From contig CAIXEA010000118.1 of the NCBI GenBank assembly GCA_903918315.1, forward strand, positions 1-38,080: DNA of 38,080 nt. The letters run 5' to 3'. Positions within the stretch are counted from its first letter, which is position 1. Each line of letters starts with the position of its first letter. This stretch comes from an uncultured Acetobacteraceae bacterium. GTDB taxonomy: Bacteria; Pseudomonadota; Alphaproteobacteria; Acetobacterales; Acetobacteraceae. Both the position numbers and the translations under genes were made by a program. Of this stretch, positions 17,838 to 25,547 are shown piece after piece. The notes beneath the pieces are model-generated. The model was not told the DNA's origin and ran no database searches. It saw only the letters and a list, made by a program, of their open reading frames with translations.

Positions 17838-18209
17838 ATGAGTGACCTATTTGCCCCTGAAGGCGGCTGGCGCGTCCGCATCCTGGACCTGTCCGGCGGC
17901 GCCGAAGACAATATCGTGGAGGAAGTCGCCGGCTTCCCCACCCTGATGCAGGCCAACGCCTTCGCCCGCCGCTATGTGCGCGATTCCGTCGAACTGTGCC
18001 GTGCGCCCGGTGCCTCCGCCAAAGAGGTACTGGAAGCCTGGTTCGCCTTCGGTGAAGACGCGCTGGTGGTTGATGCAGAGGAGGGCGGCTGGCGCAGCGC
18101 CACCGAACTCGGCGATTTCGTCGATAAGCGCGCGGCGGTGGAGGAACGCGATTGGCGCGCCCTCGATCCCCGCCGAGACGATCCCGACTACGACGACTCT
18201 GACGAATGA
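17838..18209 (+). CDS. Small acidic protein, unknown function
   Basis: 123 residues, strongly acidic at the C-terminus (RRDDPDYDDSDE), no membrane segment or signal peptide. The body has alternating hydrophobic positions (VRILDLSGGAEDNIVEE, LMQANAFARRYVRDSVELC), compatible with a small alpha-beta fold. The stop overlaps the GluRS-family ATG by 4 bases (ATGA at 18206-18209), so translation of the two is coupled and a functional link is plausible. No clear Shine-Dalgarno before its ATG. I do not recognise the family. Confidence 0.75.
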   Translation: MSDLFAPEGGWRVRILDLSGGAEDNIVEEVAGFPTLMQANAFARRYVRDSVELCRAPGASAKEVLEAWFAFGEDALVVDAEEGGWRSATELGDFVDKRAAVEERDWRALDPRRDDPDYDDSDE

Positions 18210-19543
18210 CCCGCGTCCGGTTCGCGCCGAGTCCCACCGGTCACCTGTATGTCAGCAGCGCCCGCGTGGCGTTGGCCAATTTCCTGCATGCCCGCCGCCG
18301 CAAGGGCCAGTTCCTGCTGCGGTTCGACGATGTGGACCGTGATCGCGCCCGCCCGGCCTTTGTCGAATCCATCAGCTACGATCTGCGCTGGCTCGGCATG
18401 GACTGGGACGAAACCCTGATCCAGTCCGAACGCCTGGACCTCTACGCCAAAGCCGCCGAACGCCTGAAACAGGCCGGACGCCTGTATCCCTGTTTCGAGG
18501 GCGACGACGAATTGCGCGCCAAGCTCGATCAGCGGGTCAAGCGCGGCAAGTCGCCCATCTACGACCGGGCGATGCTGAAGATGACGGCCGAACAACGCGC
18601 CAAGGCGGAGGCCAATGGCAAGCAACCTTATTGGCGTTTTCTGCTGTCGCCGCGGACGCTGGAGTGGCGGGACCTGATCCTCGGGCCGAGGCTGGCGAAA
18701 TTGACCGCGGTCTCCGACCCCGTGCTGGTCCGCGCCGATGGCACGCCGACGCAGCTGTTCGCCAGCGTGGTCGACGATATCGACACCGGGATCACCGAGA
18801 TCATCCGCGGGGAGGAGAACGCCAACAACACCGGCGTGCAGATCGACCTCATGGCGGCGCTGGGCGCGGATCCGAGCCGCATCCGCTTCGCGCATCTGCC
18901 GGCGCTGGCCGATACCGGGCGTACGCAGCTCGGCCGCAAGGTGGGCAGCCTGTCGGTGCGGGCGCTGCGGGGCGACGGGCTCGATCCGGCGGCCCTGGCG
19001 ACCTGCCTGGCCCGGATCGGGCTGCCCGGCTTTGGGGAGCCGGTCGCGGCGCGCGACCTGACCACGGATTTCGACCTCACCCGGCTGTCACCGGCCTCTG
19101 TCGGCTTCGACGCGGCGCAATTGCTGGCGCTCAATCGCCGGGCTTTGGCGCCGATGTCCTTCGCGGATATGGCCGAGCGTTTGCCGAGCGGCGCGACGGA
19201 GGCGTTCTGGCTGGCGGTGCGCGGCAACCTGGATCTGGTCAATGAGGCCCGGGGCTGGTGGGACGTCGTGGCGGGCACGATCGTGCCGCCGGTGATCGAG
19301 GGCGAGCGGGATTTTCTGACGACGGCGGAGGCGTTGCTGCCGCCGGAGCCATGGGACGAGTCCGTGTGGGCGAGCTGGACGGACTCCCTGGCGGCGGCGA
19401 CCGGGCGCGCGAGCGGGGAGGCGTTGCTGATGCCGCTGCGGCTTGCCTTGACCGGGGAAGAGCAGGGGCCGCCGCTGGACGCGCTGCTGGCGCTCATGGG
19501 CCGGGCGCGGGCGGCGAGCCGGCTGCGGATCGCGGCCGCGTAA
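18206..19543 (+). CDS. gltX: Glutamyl-tRNA synthetase-family protein with altered HIGH and KMSKS motifs
   Basis: 445 residues, a normal GluRS length. The class I fold is clear: RFAPSPTG at the start, LRFDDVDRDRARP, a Rossmann region SVVDDIDTGITEIIRGEE, then the tRNA stem-contact and anticodon-binding alpha-helical domain. Key motifs deviate from family norms. The HIGH equivalent, usually LHVGG or LHVGN, reads LYVSS (residues 14-18). The KMSKS equivalent, usually LSKR, reads LGRK (about residues 241-245). The usual RGEDH is RGEEN, and the aromatic residue before SVVDD is missing. It may be a second, specialised GluRS or a GluRS-like enzyme with reduced or changed activity. Translationally coupled to the acidic protein upstream. 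Confidence 0.85.
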   Translation: MTRVRFAPSPTGHLYVSSARVALANFLHARRRKGQFLLRFDDVDRDRARPAFVESISYDLRWLGMDWDETLIQSERLDLYAKAAERLKQAGRLYPCFEGDDELRAKLDQRVKRGKSPIYDRAMLKMTAEQRAKAEANGKQPYWRFLLSPRTLEWRDLILGPRLAKLTAVSDPVLVRADGTPTQLFASVVDDIDTGITEIIRGEENANNTGVQIDLMAALGADPSRIRFAHLPALADTGRTQLGRKVGSLSVRALRGDGLDPAALATCLARIGLPGFGEPVAARDLTTDFDLTRLSPASVGFDAAQLLALNRRALAPMSFADMAERLPSGATEAFWLAVRGNLDLVNEARGWWDVVAGTIVPPVIEGERDFLTTAEALLPPEPWDESVWASWTDSLAAATGRASGEALLMPLRLALTGEEQGPPLDALLALMGRARAASRLRIAAA

Positions 19544-19567
19544 GGTCCCGCGGGGCGCGGTTGATCC

Positions 19568-20227
19568 TCAGGCGATGATCGTTGCCGGGCCCTGGGTGTC
19601 CCAGATCAGGCCGGCGACGGTGCTGACGGCGCGGCCGATTTCTTCCAGCCGCACGATGTCGGCGATGCGCGGCGCGGCCTGTGCCATGGCATGATCCGAC
19701 AGGATTTTCTCCAACGCGCCCGTCGCCGCGGCCAGACCGAGCAGGAGCGTGTCCCGGGGCGCGGGGGTTTGATTGTTGAACAGGACCTCGGTCAGGCGGG
19801 CCAGGGCTTCCTGTTCTTCCTGTCCGGATACGGGCGGATAGGCCCGGGTCGAAAAGAACCAGAGAAAGCGCCGATCTTCGCGGCGCAAAATACCGGCCGT
19901 GGCCAGGCGTTCGAGGATCTGCTCCGGCAGTTCGGCCCGATTGCGTGACAAGGTCTCGATCCACCAGGTGCTGGGATGGGGCACCGTGCTGGTGGCGATC
20001 TGGCTGAGAACGTCATCGAGCAGGCTGTCCCCCGTGGGGGTGGTGTCGACGGCGAACAGCGCCTGCAGGTCGCTGTCCAGGCGCCCCATCAGCGACAGTT
20101 CCATCAGCACCCCGCCCATGATCGCGACATTCGCGACCGGCATGACGGCCGGTTTGAGCTCCCCCACGCTGTCATCGAGCATGAGCACCACGATTTCATC
20201 GGCCAGGGTCAGATGTCGCATGGTCAT
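19568..20227 (-). CDS. GPP34 (GOLPH3-like) domain protein
   Basis: 219 residues that follow the GPP34/Golgi phosphoprotein 3 pattern: LTLADEIVVLMLDD near the N-terminus, an alpha-helical block GGVLMELSLMGRL, the PTGDSLLDDVLSQIA segment, WIETLSRNRAELPEQILERLATAGIL, then ARLTEVLFNN and a C-terminal helical half. In eukaryotes this domain binds phosphatidylinositol-4-phosphate on Golgi membranes; bacterial members, best known from actinobacteria, have no settled function. The ATG overlaps the STAS gene stop by ATGA (20224-20227), so the two proteins are made together. It converges on the GluRS gene with a 24-base gap. Confidence 0.8.
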   Translation of the reverse strand: MTMRHLTLADEIVVLMLDDSVGELKPAVMPVANVAIMGGVLMELSLMGRLDSDLQALFAVDTTPTGDSLLDDVLSQIATSTVPHPSTWWIETLSRNRAELPEQILERLATAGILRREDRRFLWFFSTRAYPPVSGQEEQEALARLTEVLFNNQTPAPRDTLLLGLAAATGALEKILSDHAMAQAAPRIADIVRLEEIGRAVSTVAGLIWDTQGPATIIA

Positions 20228-20574
20228 GCCGCCTTTCCGGCCAGAAGCCTGTCCCTTGCCTCCGCCCCGGTCTCGGCCAGGATGACGATCTGGCCGAAGC
20301 CGGAGGTGATGAAGACGTCCGCGACCATGGGCTGCAATCCGTGGATGGCGATGCCCCCGCCGGTGGCCTGGGCCGCTTTGGCAGCGACCAGAATGGCGCG
20401 CAGTCCGGCGGACGACACGTAGGGGACGGCCGCCATATCGATCAGGATGCGATGGGTGCCGCCGTCCAGGATGTCGGCCGCGGCTTTTTCCAGGACGCGG
20501 CTGGTGGCGAAGTCCAGGCGCCCGTCCAGGGTCAGGGTGGCGAGGCCGGCTTCGATGTGGCTGGTGATATCCAT
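20224..20574 (-). CDS. STAS-domain protein (anti-sigma factor antagonist-like)
   Basis: 116 residues from ATG 20574-20572, selected because GAGGGG lies about 9 bases upstream and the STAS fold starts immediately (ITSHIEAGLATLTLDGRLD). A longer ORF to 20631 adds an unlikely tail. The regulatory site VPYVSSAGLRAIL contains the Ser pair (54-55) that is phosphorylated in SpoIIAA/RsbV-type antagonists. No anti-sigma kinase (RsbW-like) or sigma factor gene is adjacent; the partner it is coupled to is instead the GPP34 protein. Cytosolic. Confidence 0.88.
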   Translation of the reverse strand: MDITSHIEAGLATLTLDGRLDFATSRVLEKAAADILDGGTHRILIDMAAVPYVSSAGLRAILVAAKAAQATGGGIAIHGLQPMVADVFITSGFGQIVILAETGAEARDRLLAGKAA

Positions 20575-20738
20575 GGCGTCGGGCCCCTCGTTTGTGATCG
20601 CAGTCATTGTCCAGATGGCTGGTTTAGGCAAGGGAGGCGCGCCTCGGCAAGACAGGATGGGGCCGGCCCGGTTCGCCTGGTGATGCGGGCCGTGCTATCG
20701 GCACAGCCGCGAAGCAAAAACAGGAAACGCCAGGTCTC

Positions 20739-22001
20739 ATGAGTTCGATCCACCGGCGGCAAGGCCTGATCATCGTTGGCACCCTCGCCACGGCCTATGT
20801 CGCCAGCCACTTCTTCCGGGCCTTCAACGTCACCATCGGGCTGGATCTGATGCGCGATCTGCGGATCGGGCCGGAGGCGCTGGGCGCGCTGACCGGGGCG
20901 TTCTTCTTCGGGTTTTCGTCGATGCAGATTCCCTGCGGGTTCTTCTTCGACCGCTACGGGCCGCGGCTGACGGTGTTCGGCATGCTGGTGGTGGCGATCA
21001 TCGGCGGCTCGATCTTCACTTTGGCGCCGGACTGGCGGACGTTGCTCATCGGCCGGGCGATGATGGGGGCGGGGTTCGGGGTCATGCTCATCGGCAGCAT
21101 GGTCGTGATCTCCCGCTGGTTTCCGCCGGACCGGTTTTCTACCCTGTCGTCGATGGTGCTGTCGATCGGGCTCGTCGGCAACCTGCTGGCCACCACGCCC
21201 CTGGCCTGGGCGGTGGATGTCGTCGGCTGGCGCAGCGTGTTCGGGGGCGTGGTGGTTTTCACCGCCCTGGCCGCGGTGGCGGTGCTGCTGATCGTGCGCG
21301 ATGCGCCGCCGGGGCACCCGTTTCTGACCCGCCGATCGGAATCGCCGAAGGAAATGGTGAAGGGGCTGGCGGATGTGCTGCGCACCCCCACCTTGCCGTT
21401 CATCCTGACGCTGAATTTCTGCAACTACGCCTGCACCTTCACCGTGCAGGGCCTCTGGGGCGGCCCTTTCCTGCGGGAGGTGCATGGCCTGACCAAGATC
21501 CAATCCGGCAACGTGCTGCTGGCCGCCGTGGTCGCCTATCAGGTCGGGCAACTGGTGTTCGGCCCGATGGACCGGGTGCTGGATACCCGCAAATGGATCG
21601 CGCTGACGGGGACGTCCGTGGTGGCCGGCATCATGGCGCTGCTGGCGCTCTGGGGGCATCCGCCGGCCTTCGTGGCCATCGGCGCCATTGTGCTCATCGG
21701 CTTTGTCAGCGCCTCCTCCACCATGATCATGGCGCATGGCCGCGCGACCTTCCCCGATCGGCTGATCGGGCGCGGCATGGCGACGATCAACACCAGCGTG
21801 ATGCTGGGGGTGGCCTGCATGCAGACGCTGTCGGGGGTGATTCTGGGGGCGTTCGAGCCCGGCTCGGATGGTGCGCGGACCGAGCTCGCCTACCGTTCCC
21901 TGTTCGGCTTCATGGGCCTGGTGCTGATCGCGGCCATCGCGGTCTACAGCCGATCGGCTGATGTGCGGCCGAGCGATGAGGTGAAGGCCGGTCGCGGTTG
22001 A
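20739..22001 (+). CDS. Major facilitator superfamily transporter
   Basis: 420 residues with about twelve hydrophobic spans. The loop between spans 2 and 3 carries the MFS motif in GFFFDRYGPRL, and span 4 has RAMMGAGFGVMLIGS, the arrangement of organic-anion/antiporter MFS proteins. Substrate unknown. Divergent from the STAS gene with a 164-base spacer from the chosen STAS start. AGGAAA lies about 12 bases before the ATG. A palindrome of the CGTCATGG family follows the stop. Confidence 0.92.
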   Translation: MSSIHRRQGLIIVGTLATAYVASHFFRAFNVTIGLDLMRDLRIGPEALGALTGAFFFGFSSMQIPCGFFFDRYGPRLTVFGMLVVAIIGGSIFTLAPDWRTLLIGRAMMGAGFGVMLIGSMVVISRWFPPDRFSTLSSMVLSIGLVGNLLATTPLAWAVDVVGWRSVFGGVVVFTALAAVAVLLIVRDAPPGHPFLTRRSESPKEMVKGLADVLRTPTLPFILTLNFCNYACTFTVQGLWGGPFLREVHGLTKIQSGNVLLAAVVAYQVGQLVFGPMDRVLDTRKWIALTGTSVVAGIMALLALWGHPPAFVAIGAIVLIGFVSASSTMIMAHGRATFPDRLIGRGMATINTSVMLGVACMQTLSGVILGAFEPGSDGARTELAYRSLFGFMGLVLIAAIAVYSRSADVRPSDEVKAGRG

Positions 22002-22049
22002 TATTATACCAGCCGCCTTAACCTTTGACCGCTCCCGCCCCGCTCCCAT

Positions 22050-22080
22050 CGTCATGGCCCGGACAAGCCGGGCCATGACG
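22050..22080. repeat. Extragenic palindrome, short form (inverted orientation)
   Basis: Perfect 13-base arms CGTCATGGCCCGG/CCGGGCCATGACG around an ACAAG loop, i.e. the 10094-10124 element in opposite orientation. As in the 1-80 copy, the right arm is followed by AATGGGG. It is 49 bases after the MFS stop and may act as its 3' hairpin. Confidence 0.9.
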
Positions 22081-22131
22081 AATGGGGTATGAGTCGATCG
22101 TTTCGTTGACCGATATTATTTCTTTTGTCAC

Positions 22132-22157
22132 GTGATTCCCATCGTCGGGTGATTCCC
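22132..22157. repeat. Direct repeat GTGATTCCC x2 upstream of small membrane protein
   Basis: GTGATTCCC occurs at 22132-22140 and again at 22149-22157, 17 bases apart, about 35-60 bases before the TTG start at 22192, in a locally AT-rich stretch. It could be an operator. No known regulator site is recognised. The rest of the 22002-22191 gap holds only the palindrome and AT-rich sequence. Confidence 0.35.
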
Positions 22158-22191
22158 CTTCAAACGATCACGCTTTAATCGGAGATTTTCC

Positions 22192-22719
22192 TTGAATCCT
22201 TTTCCCAGCCCCTGGCTCAGCCAGGTGACGACGGGTCATGGCTGCATGGTCATCGTATCCACCATGGTCGCGTTCCTGTCGGGTACGATCTCATGGCCTG
22301 CCGCGGTTCCACTTCTGGTCGCGGGTATTGTCGGCTTGTTATGGCCAGAAAACAAAAACCTTCAGCGCGCCGCACTCACCGCCGCGACCGACTTCGAAAC
22401 AACGATGGCCGCCTGTCAGGGGCCGGCGCGGGCGGGAACGATGCCACCCGCCCCGGGGCCGGGTCCGGCAGGACTGGCGAGCCTGGCTTTTGCCGGCCTC
22501 GCCTTGGTCGCCTGCGCGACCCAAACCGCGGCGGAGCAGTCTGCTGATCTGCGGATGATCGAAAGCGGGATCGTATGTCTGGCCGACGGTTCGGCGAAAG
22601 TCGCCGCGGTCGCGATTGGTACGGCGGCAGATCCGCTCAAGGCGGTGCAGGCGGCAGAGGCCCTTGGCGGGGAACTGGTGACCAATCCAGCCTGCGCCCC
22701 GCCGCAAGCCAAACCCTGA
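22192..22719 (+). CDS. Small membrane protein with internal lipobox-like segment, unknown function
   Basis: 175 residues from TTG 22192, supported by GGAG 7 bases upstream. The N-terminal half has two hydrophobic segments (about residues 15-33 and 36-52) and ends in a short charged part, a holin-like layout. After a proline-rich linker (PPAPGPGPAGL) comes a third hydrophobic stretch ending LALVAC, which looks like an internal lipoprotein signal. The C-terminal part (VCLADGSAKVAAVAIG and following) resembles small phage-associated lipoproteins in flavour. This suggests a fused holin/lipoprotein pair or prophage relic, but no other phage gene is present. Converges with glnD, 4 bases apart. Confidence 0.6.
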   Translation: MNPFPSPWLSQVTTGHGCMVIVSTMVAFLSGTISWPAAVPLLVAGIVGLLWPENKNLQRAALTAATDFETTMAACQGPARAGTMPPAPGPGPAGLASLAFAGLALVACATQTAAEQSADLRMIESGIVCLADGSAKVAAVAIGTAADPLKAVQAAEALGGELVTNPACAPPQAKP

Positions 22720-22723
22720 TGGG

Positions 22724-25531
22724 CTATGCCGCCACCCGGCGCCGTTTCGGGGCCGGGGCGGTCGGTGTCGCGACCTCATCGGGATTGGCCAAAGCCTTCA
22801 GCAGAGCATCCCGCAATTGGGCTAATTTGCGCTCATTCTCGATTTTCAGGCCAAACACGTCCTTGACGTAGAACACGTCGACCGCCCGGACACCGTAGGT
22901 GGTGACGTGAGCGGATGAGATCTGCACCCCGGCTTCACTGATCGCGGCGGTGACGTCGTGCAACAGGCCGGGGCGATCGCGCCCGTTGACCTCCACCACG
23001 GTGTAGGTGTTGGAGGCGTGGTTATCGATCACCACGCGCGGCGGCGCATGGATCGCCTGCATGCGGCGGCCGAGTATCATTTTGGACATTTTACGAATTT
23101 CGACATTCAGACGCAGGCGCCCCGACAGGGCCTGATCGACCAAGGCCGACAGGCGAGCCAGCCGATGCGGCGCATCGAAGGTGCCGCCAGCGGCATCCTG
23201 AATCCAGAACGTATCGAGCGCCATGCCATTGGTCATGGTATGGATGCGCGCATCCACGATCGATGCCCCGGCGACGGCCAGGGCCCCTGAAATCTTGCTG
23301 AACAACCCGGCATGGTCCGCGCAGTAAACCGTTACTTCCGTGACCGACCGGGCCGGCAGCAACTGCGTATCGATGGTCAATGGCGCCTGGCGTTGCTCCG
23401 CGTCGCGCAGCAGGACGGCATGGCGGGCGTGTGTTTCCGGGTCGAACGACAGCCAGTAGCTGGGATAGCCGCGATCGGTGAATTGATCGAGATCCTCCTG
23501 ACTCCAGCCGATCAGCAACGCGGTCGCGGCGGTTTTGGCGCGCTGGACGCGCACGTCCCGCTCCGTCGTGGCCAGACCGCCAGCCAGAACCTCGGCGACG
23601 CGGGAATAGAGTTCCCGCAGCAAGGTCGCCTTCCAGCCGTTCCAGACCTTGGCGGACACCGCACGCATGTCCGCGACGGTAAGGACCAGCAGGAGACGCA
23701 GCCGCTCCGGTGACTGGATGGTTTCGGCAAGGTCGAGAATGGTCTTGGGATCGTCGATATCGCGCTTGAACGCCGTGGTGCTGAGCAGCAAATGATGCAG
23801 CACCAGCCAGGACACGGTCTCGGTCTCCTCGGCCGTCAAGCCGAGTGCCGGGCCGATGTAGAGTGCGACCTCTGCCCCGAGTTCAGAATGATCGCCGCCG
23901 CGCCCCTTGCAGATATCGTGCAGCAGCATGGCCAGGTACAGGGCCCGGCGGGAATGCAGCTGCGCCACGAGGTTGGATGCGACGGGCGCGATCTCCGCCA
24001 GTTCGCCGCGTTCGAGGGCGTTGAGAACCTTCACCGCCTCAATCGTGTGCTCATCGACCGTGAAGATATGGTAGGTATCGAACTGCATCTGCCCAACGAT
24101 GCGGGCCCAGTCAGGCAGGAAGCGCCCGAGGAATCCGGTTTCGTTCAGCACCGCCAGCCAACGGGCGCCATCCGGATGGGCGCCCGGCCCACGATGTTCG
24201 GTCGTGCGGCCGCACAGCAGATCCATAAAAGCATCCGCCGCCAGTGGATCGTCGCGCAGGGCGATGGCCCGGCGTTCATTCTGGATGAACGAGCGGATCG
24301 CCAGCGGATGCAGTTCCAGATTCCGATCGCGGGCGATGCGCAGGATGCGCAGCATTTGCAATGGCTCTGAATCGAAATCGCGGCCGCTGACGGGCATCAG
24401 CTTGCTCTCGGCCAGCACGAACCCCGACGCCAGCAAGGCTTTGTCGGTCTCGGCCTCGATCGCCGGCGGCCCCAGCGCGGCGCGCATGATCGCGGGTTCG
24501 AGAATACGGGTCAGGCGCGCGATTTCACGGGCATTGAGGAAATAGTGGCGCATAAAGCGCTCAACCCCGTCCTGGCGGCCGTGGCGGGTATAGCCCATAC
24601 GGGCGCCGATGACGGGTTGCAGATCGAAGGTCAAACGTTCTTCGGCGCGGCCGGCGACGTAGTGCAGGTGGAAGCGGACGGTCCAAAGGAACTCCCACGC
24701 CCGGCGGCCGTGGCGCGCCTCCGCCTGGGTCAGGACCCCGCCAACCTCGGCGAGTTCGCCCATGGTCTGGGTGTCGAAGACGTAGCGGGAAATCCAGTAC
24801 AGCGTCTGGATATCACGCAGTCCGCCGCGCCCTTCCTTGACGTTCGGTTCCACCATGAAGGGGCTGTCGCCGTAGCGCCGATGCCGCTGCTGGCGTTCGG
24901 CTTGCTTGGCGAGGATATAATCCGCCGCCCCCGCCTCTTTGCATGCCGCCCGGAAGCGGTGGTGGAAGGCGGCGAACAGGGCAGCGTTGCCGGCGACATG
25001 GCGCGCGTCCAGCAGCGCGGTGCGGATCGTCGTATCCTTGGCGCCTTCGACCAGGCAATCGTCGATCGAACGGGTGGCATGCCCGACCTTCAGACCCAGA
25101 TCCCACAGGAAATACAGCATGTATTCCACGACGCGCAGCGTCTGTGGGGAGGCATCTTCGGCTGTCAGAAACAGCAGATCGATATCACTGAAGGGCGCCA
25201 GAACGCCCCGCCCGTATCCACCCGTCGCGGCGATGCTGAGATGCGCCGGTTCGTTGAACCCCAGCTCATTCGTCGTGTGCTCGAACAGAACCCCAACGAC
25301 GCCATCAATCAGCGCCCCCAGCAAGCGCGCGGCCTGCAGGCCAGAGAGCTGTTCCTGCTCAAAGGCGTTCTGCACGTAGCTTTGGATGCGTGCGAGGTGG
25401 CGCCGGAAGGTGGCGACCGCGGCCTCCCGCGGGATGACGCCTTTTTCCTCAGCGGCCAGGGCCGCCAGAACATCGGACAGGACGGAGGCAGCCGCCTCGG
25501 GGGCGCGAGGCAATGGGATGGGGGTCAGCAT
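22724..25531 (-). CDS. glnD: Bifunctional [protein-PII] uridylyltransferase/uridylyl-removing enzyme
   Basis: Senses glutamine and controls PII proteins by adding or removing UMP. The 935-residue protein has all expected domains: nucleotidyltransferase with GGYGRG and SDID (residues 104-118), a GlnD_UR_UTase helical region (VEPNVKEGRGGLRDIQ), a central HD phosphohydrolase with LLHDICKGRGGDHSELG, and two C-terminal ACT domains (EVTVYCADHAGLFSKISG and TVVEVNGRDRPGLLHDVT). A basic C-tail (KRRRVAA) ends it. It begins 16 bases after the mutS stop on the same strand, so it is the last gene of a mnmG-mutS-glnD transcription unit. No clear Shine-Dalgarno before the ATG. Confidence 0.97.
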   Translation of the reverse strand: MLTPIPLPRAPEAAASVLSDVLAALAAEEKGVIPREAAVATFRRHLARIQSYVQNAFEQEQLSGLQAARLLGALIDGVVGVLFEHTTNELGFNEPAHLSIAATGGYGRGVLAPFSDIDLLFLTAEDASPQTLRVVEYMLYFLWDLGLKVGHATRSIDDCLVEGAKDTTIRTALLDARHVAGNAALFAAFHHRFRAACKEAGAADYILAKQAERQQRHRRYGDSPFMVEPNVKEGRGGLRDIQTLYWISRYVFDTQTMGELAEVGGVLTQAEARHGRRAWEFLWTVRFHLHYVAGRAEERLTFDLQPVIGARMGYTRHGRQDGVERFMRHYFLNAREIARLTRILEPAIMRAALGPPAIEAETDKALLASGFVLAESKLMPVSGRDFDSEPLQMLRILRIARDRNLELHPLAIRSFIQNERRAIALRDDPLAADAFMDLLCGRTTEHRGPGAHPDGARWLAVLNETGFLGRFLPDWARIVGQMQFDTYHIFTVDEHTIEAVKVLNALERGELAEIAPVASNLVAQLHSRRALYLAMLLHDICKGRGGDHSELGAEVALYIGPALGLTAEETETVSWLVLHHLLLSTTAFKRDIDDPKTILDLAETIQSPERLRLLLVLTVADMRAVSAKVWNGWKATLLRELYSRVAEVLAGGLATTERDVRVQRAKTAATALLIGWSQEDLDQFTDRGYPSYWLSFDPETHARHAVLLRDAEQRQAPLTIDTQLLPARSVTEVTVYCADHAGLFSKISGALAVAGASIVDARIHTMTNGMALDTFWIQDAAGGTFDAPHRLARLSALVDQALSGRLRLNVEIRKMSKMILGRRMQAIHAPPRVVIDNHASNTYTVVEVNGRDRPGLLHDVTAAISEAGVQISSAHVTTYGVRAVDVFYVKDVFGLKIENERKLAQLRDALLKALANPDEVATPTAPAPKRRRVAA

Positions 25532-25547
25532 GGAAAGAAGCGTAGTA

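Noticed and set aside
20604-22076. Minus-strand open frame opposite the MFS gene
   Set aside because: Composition is Arg/His/Gln-rich with no motif; the plus strand encodes a clear 12-span transporter.
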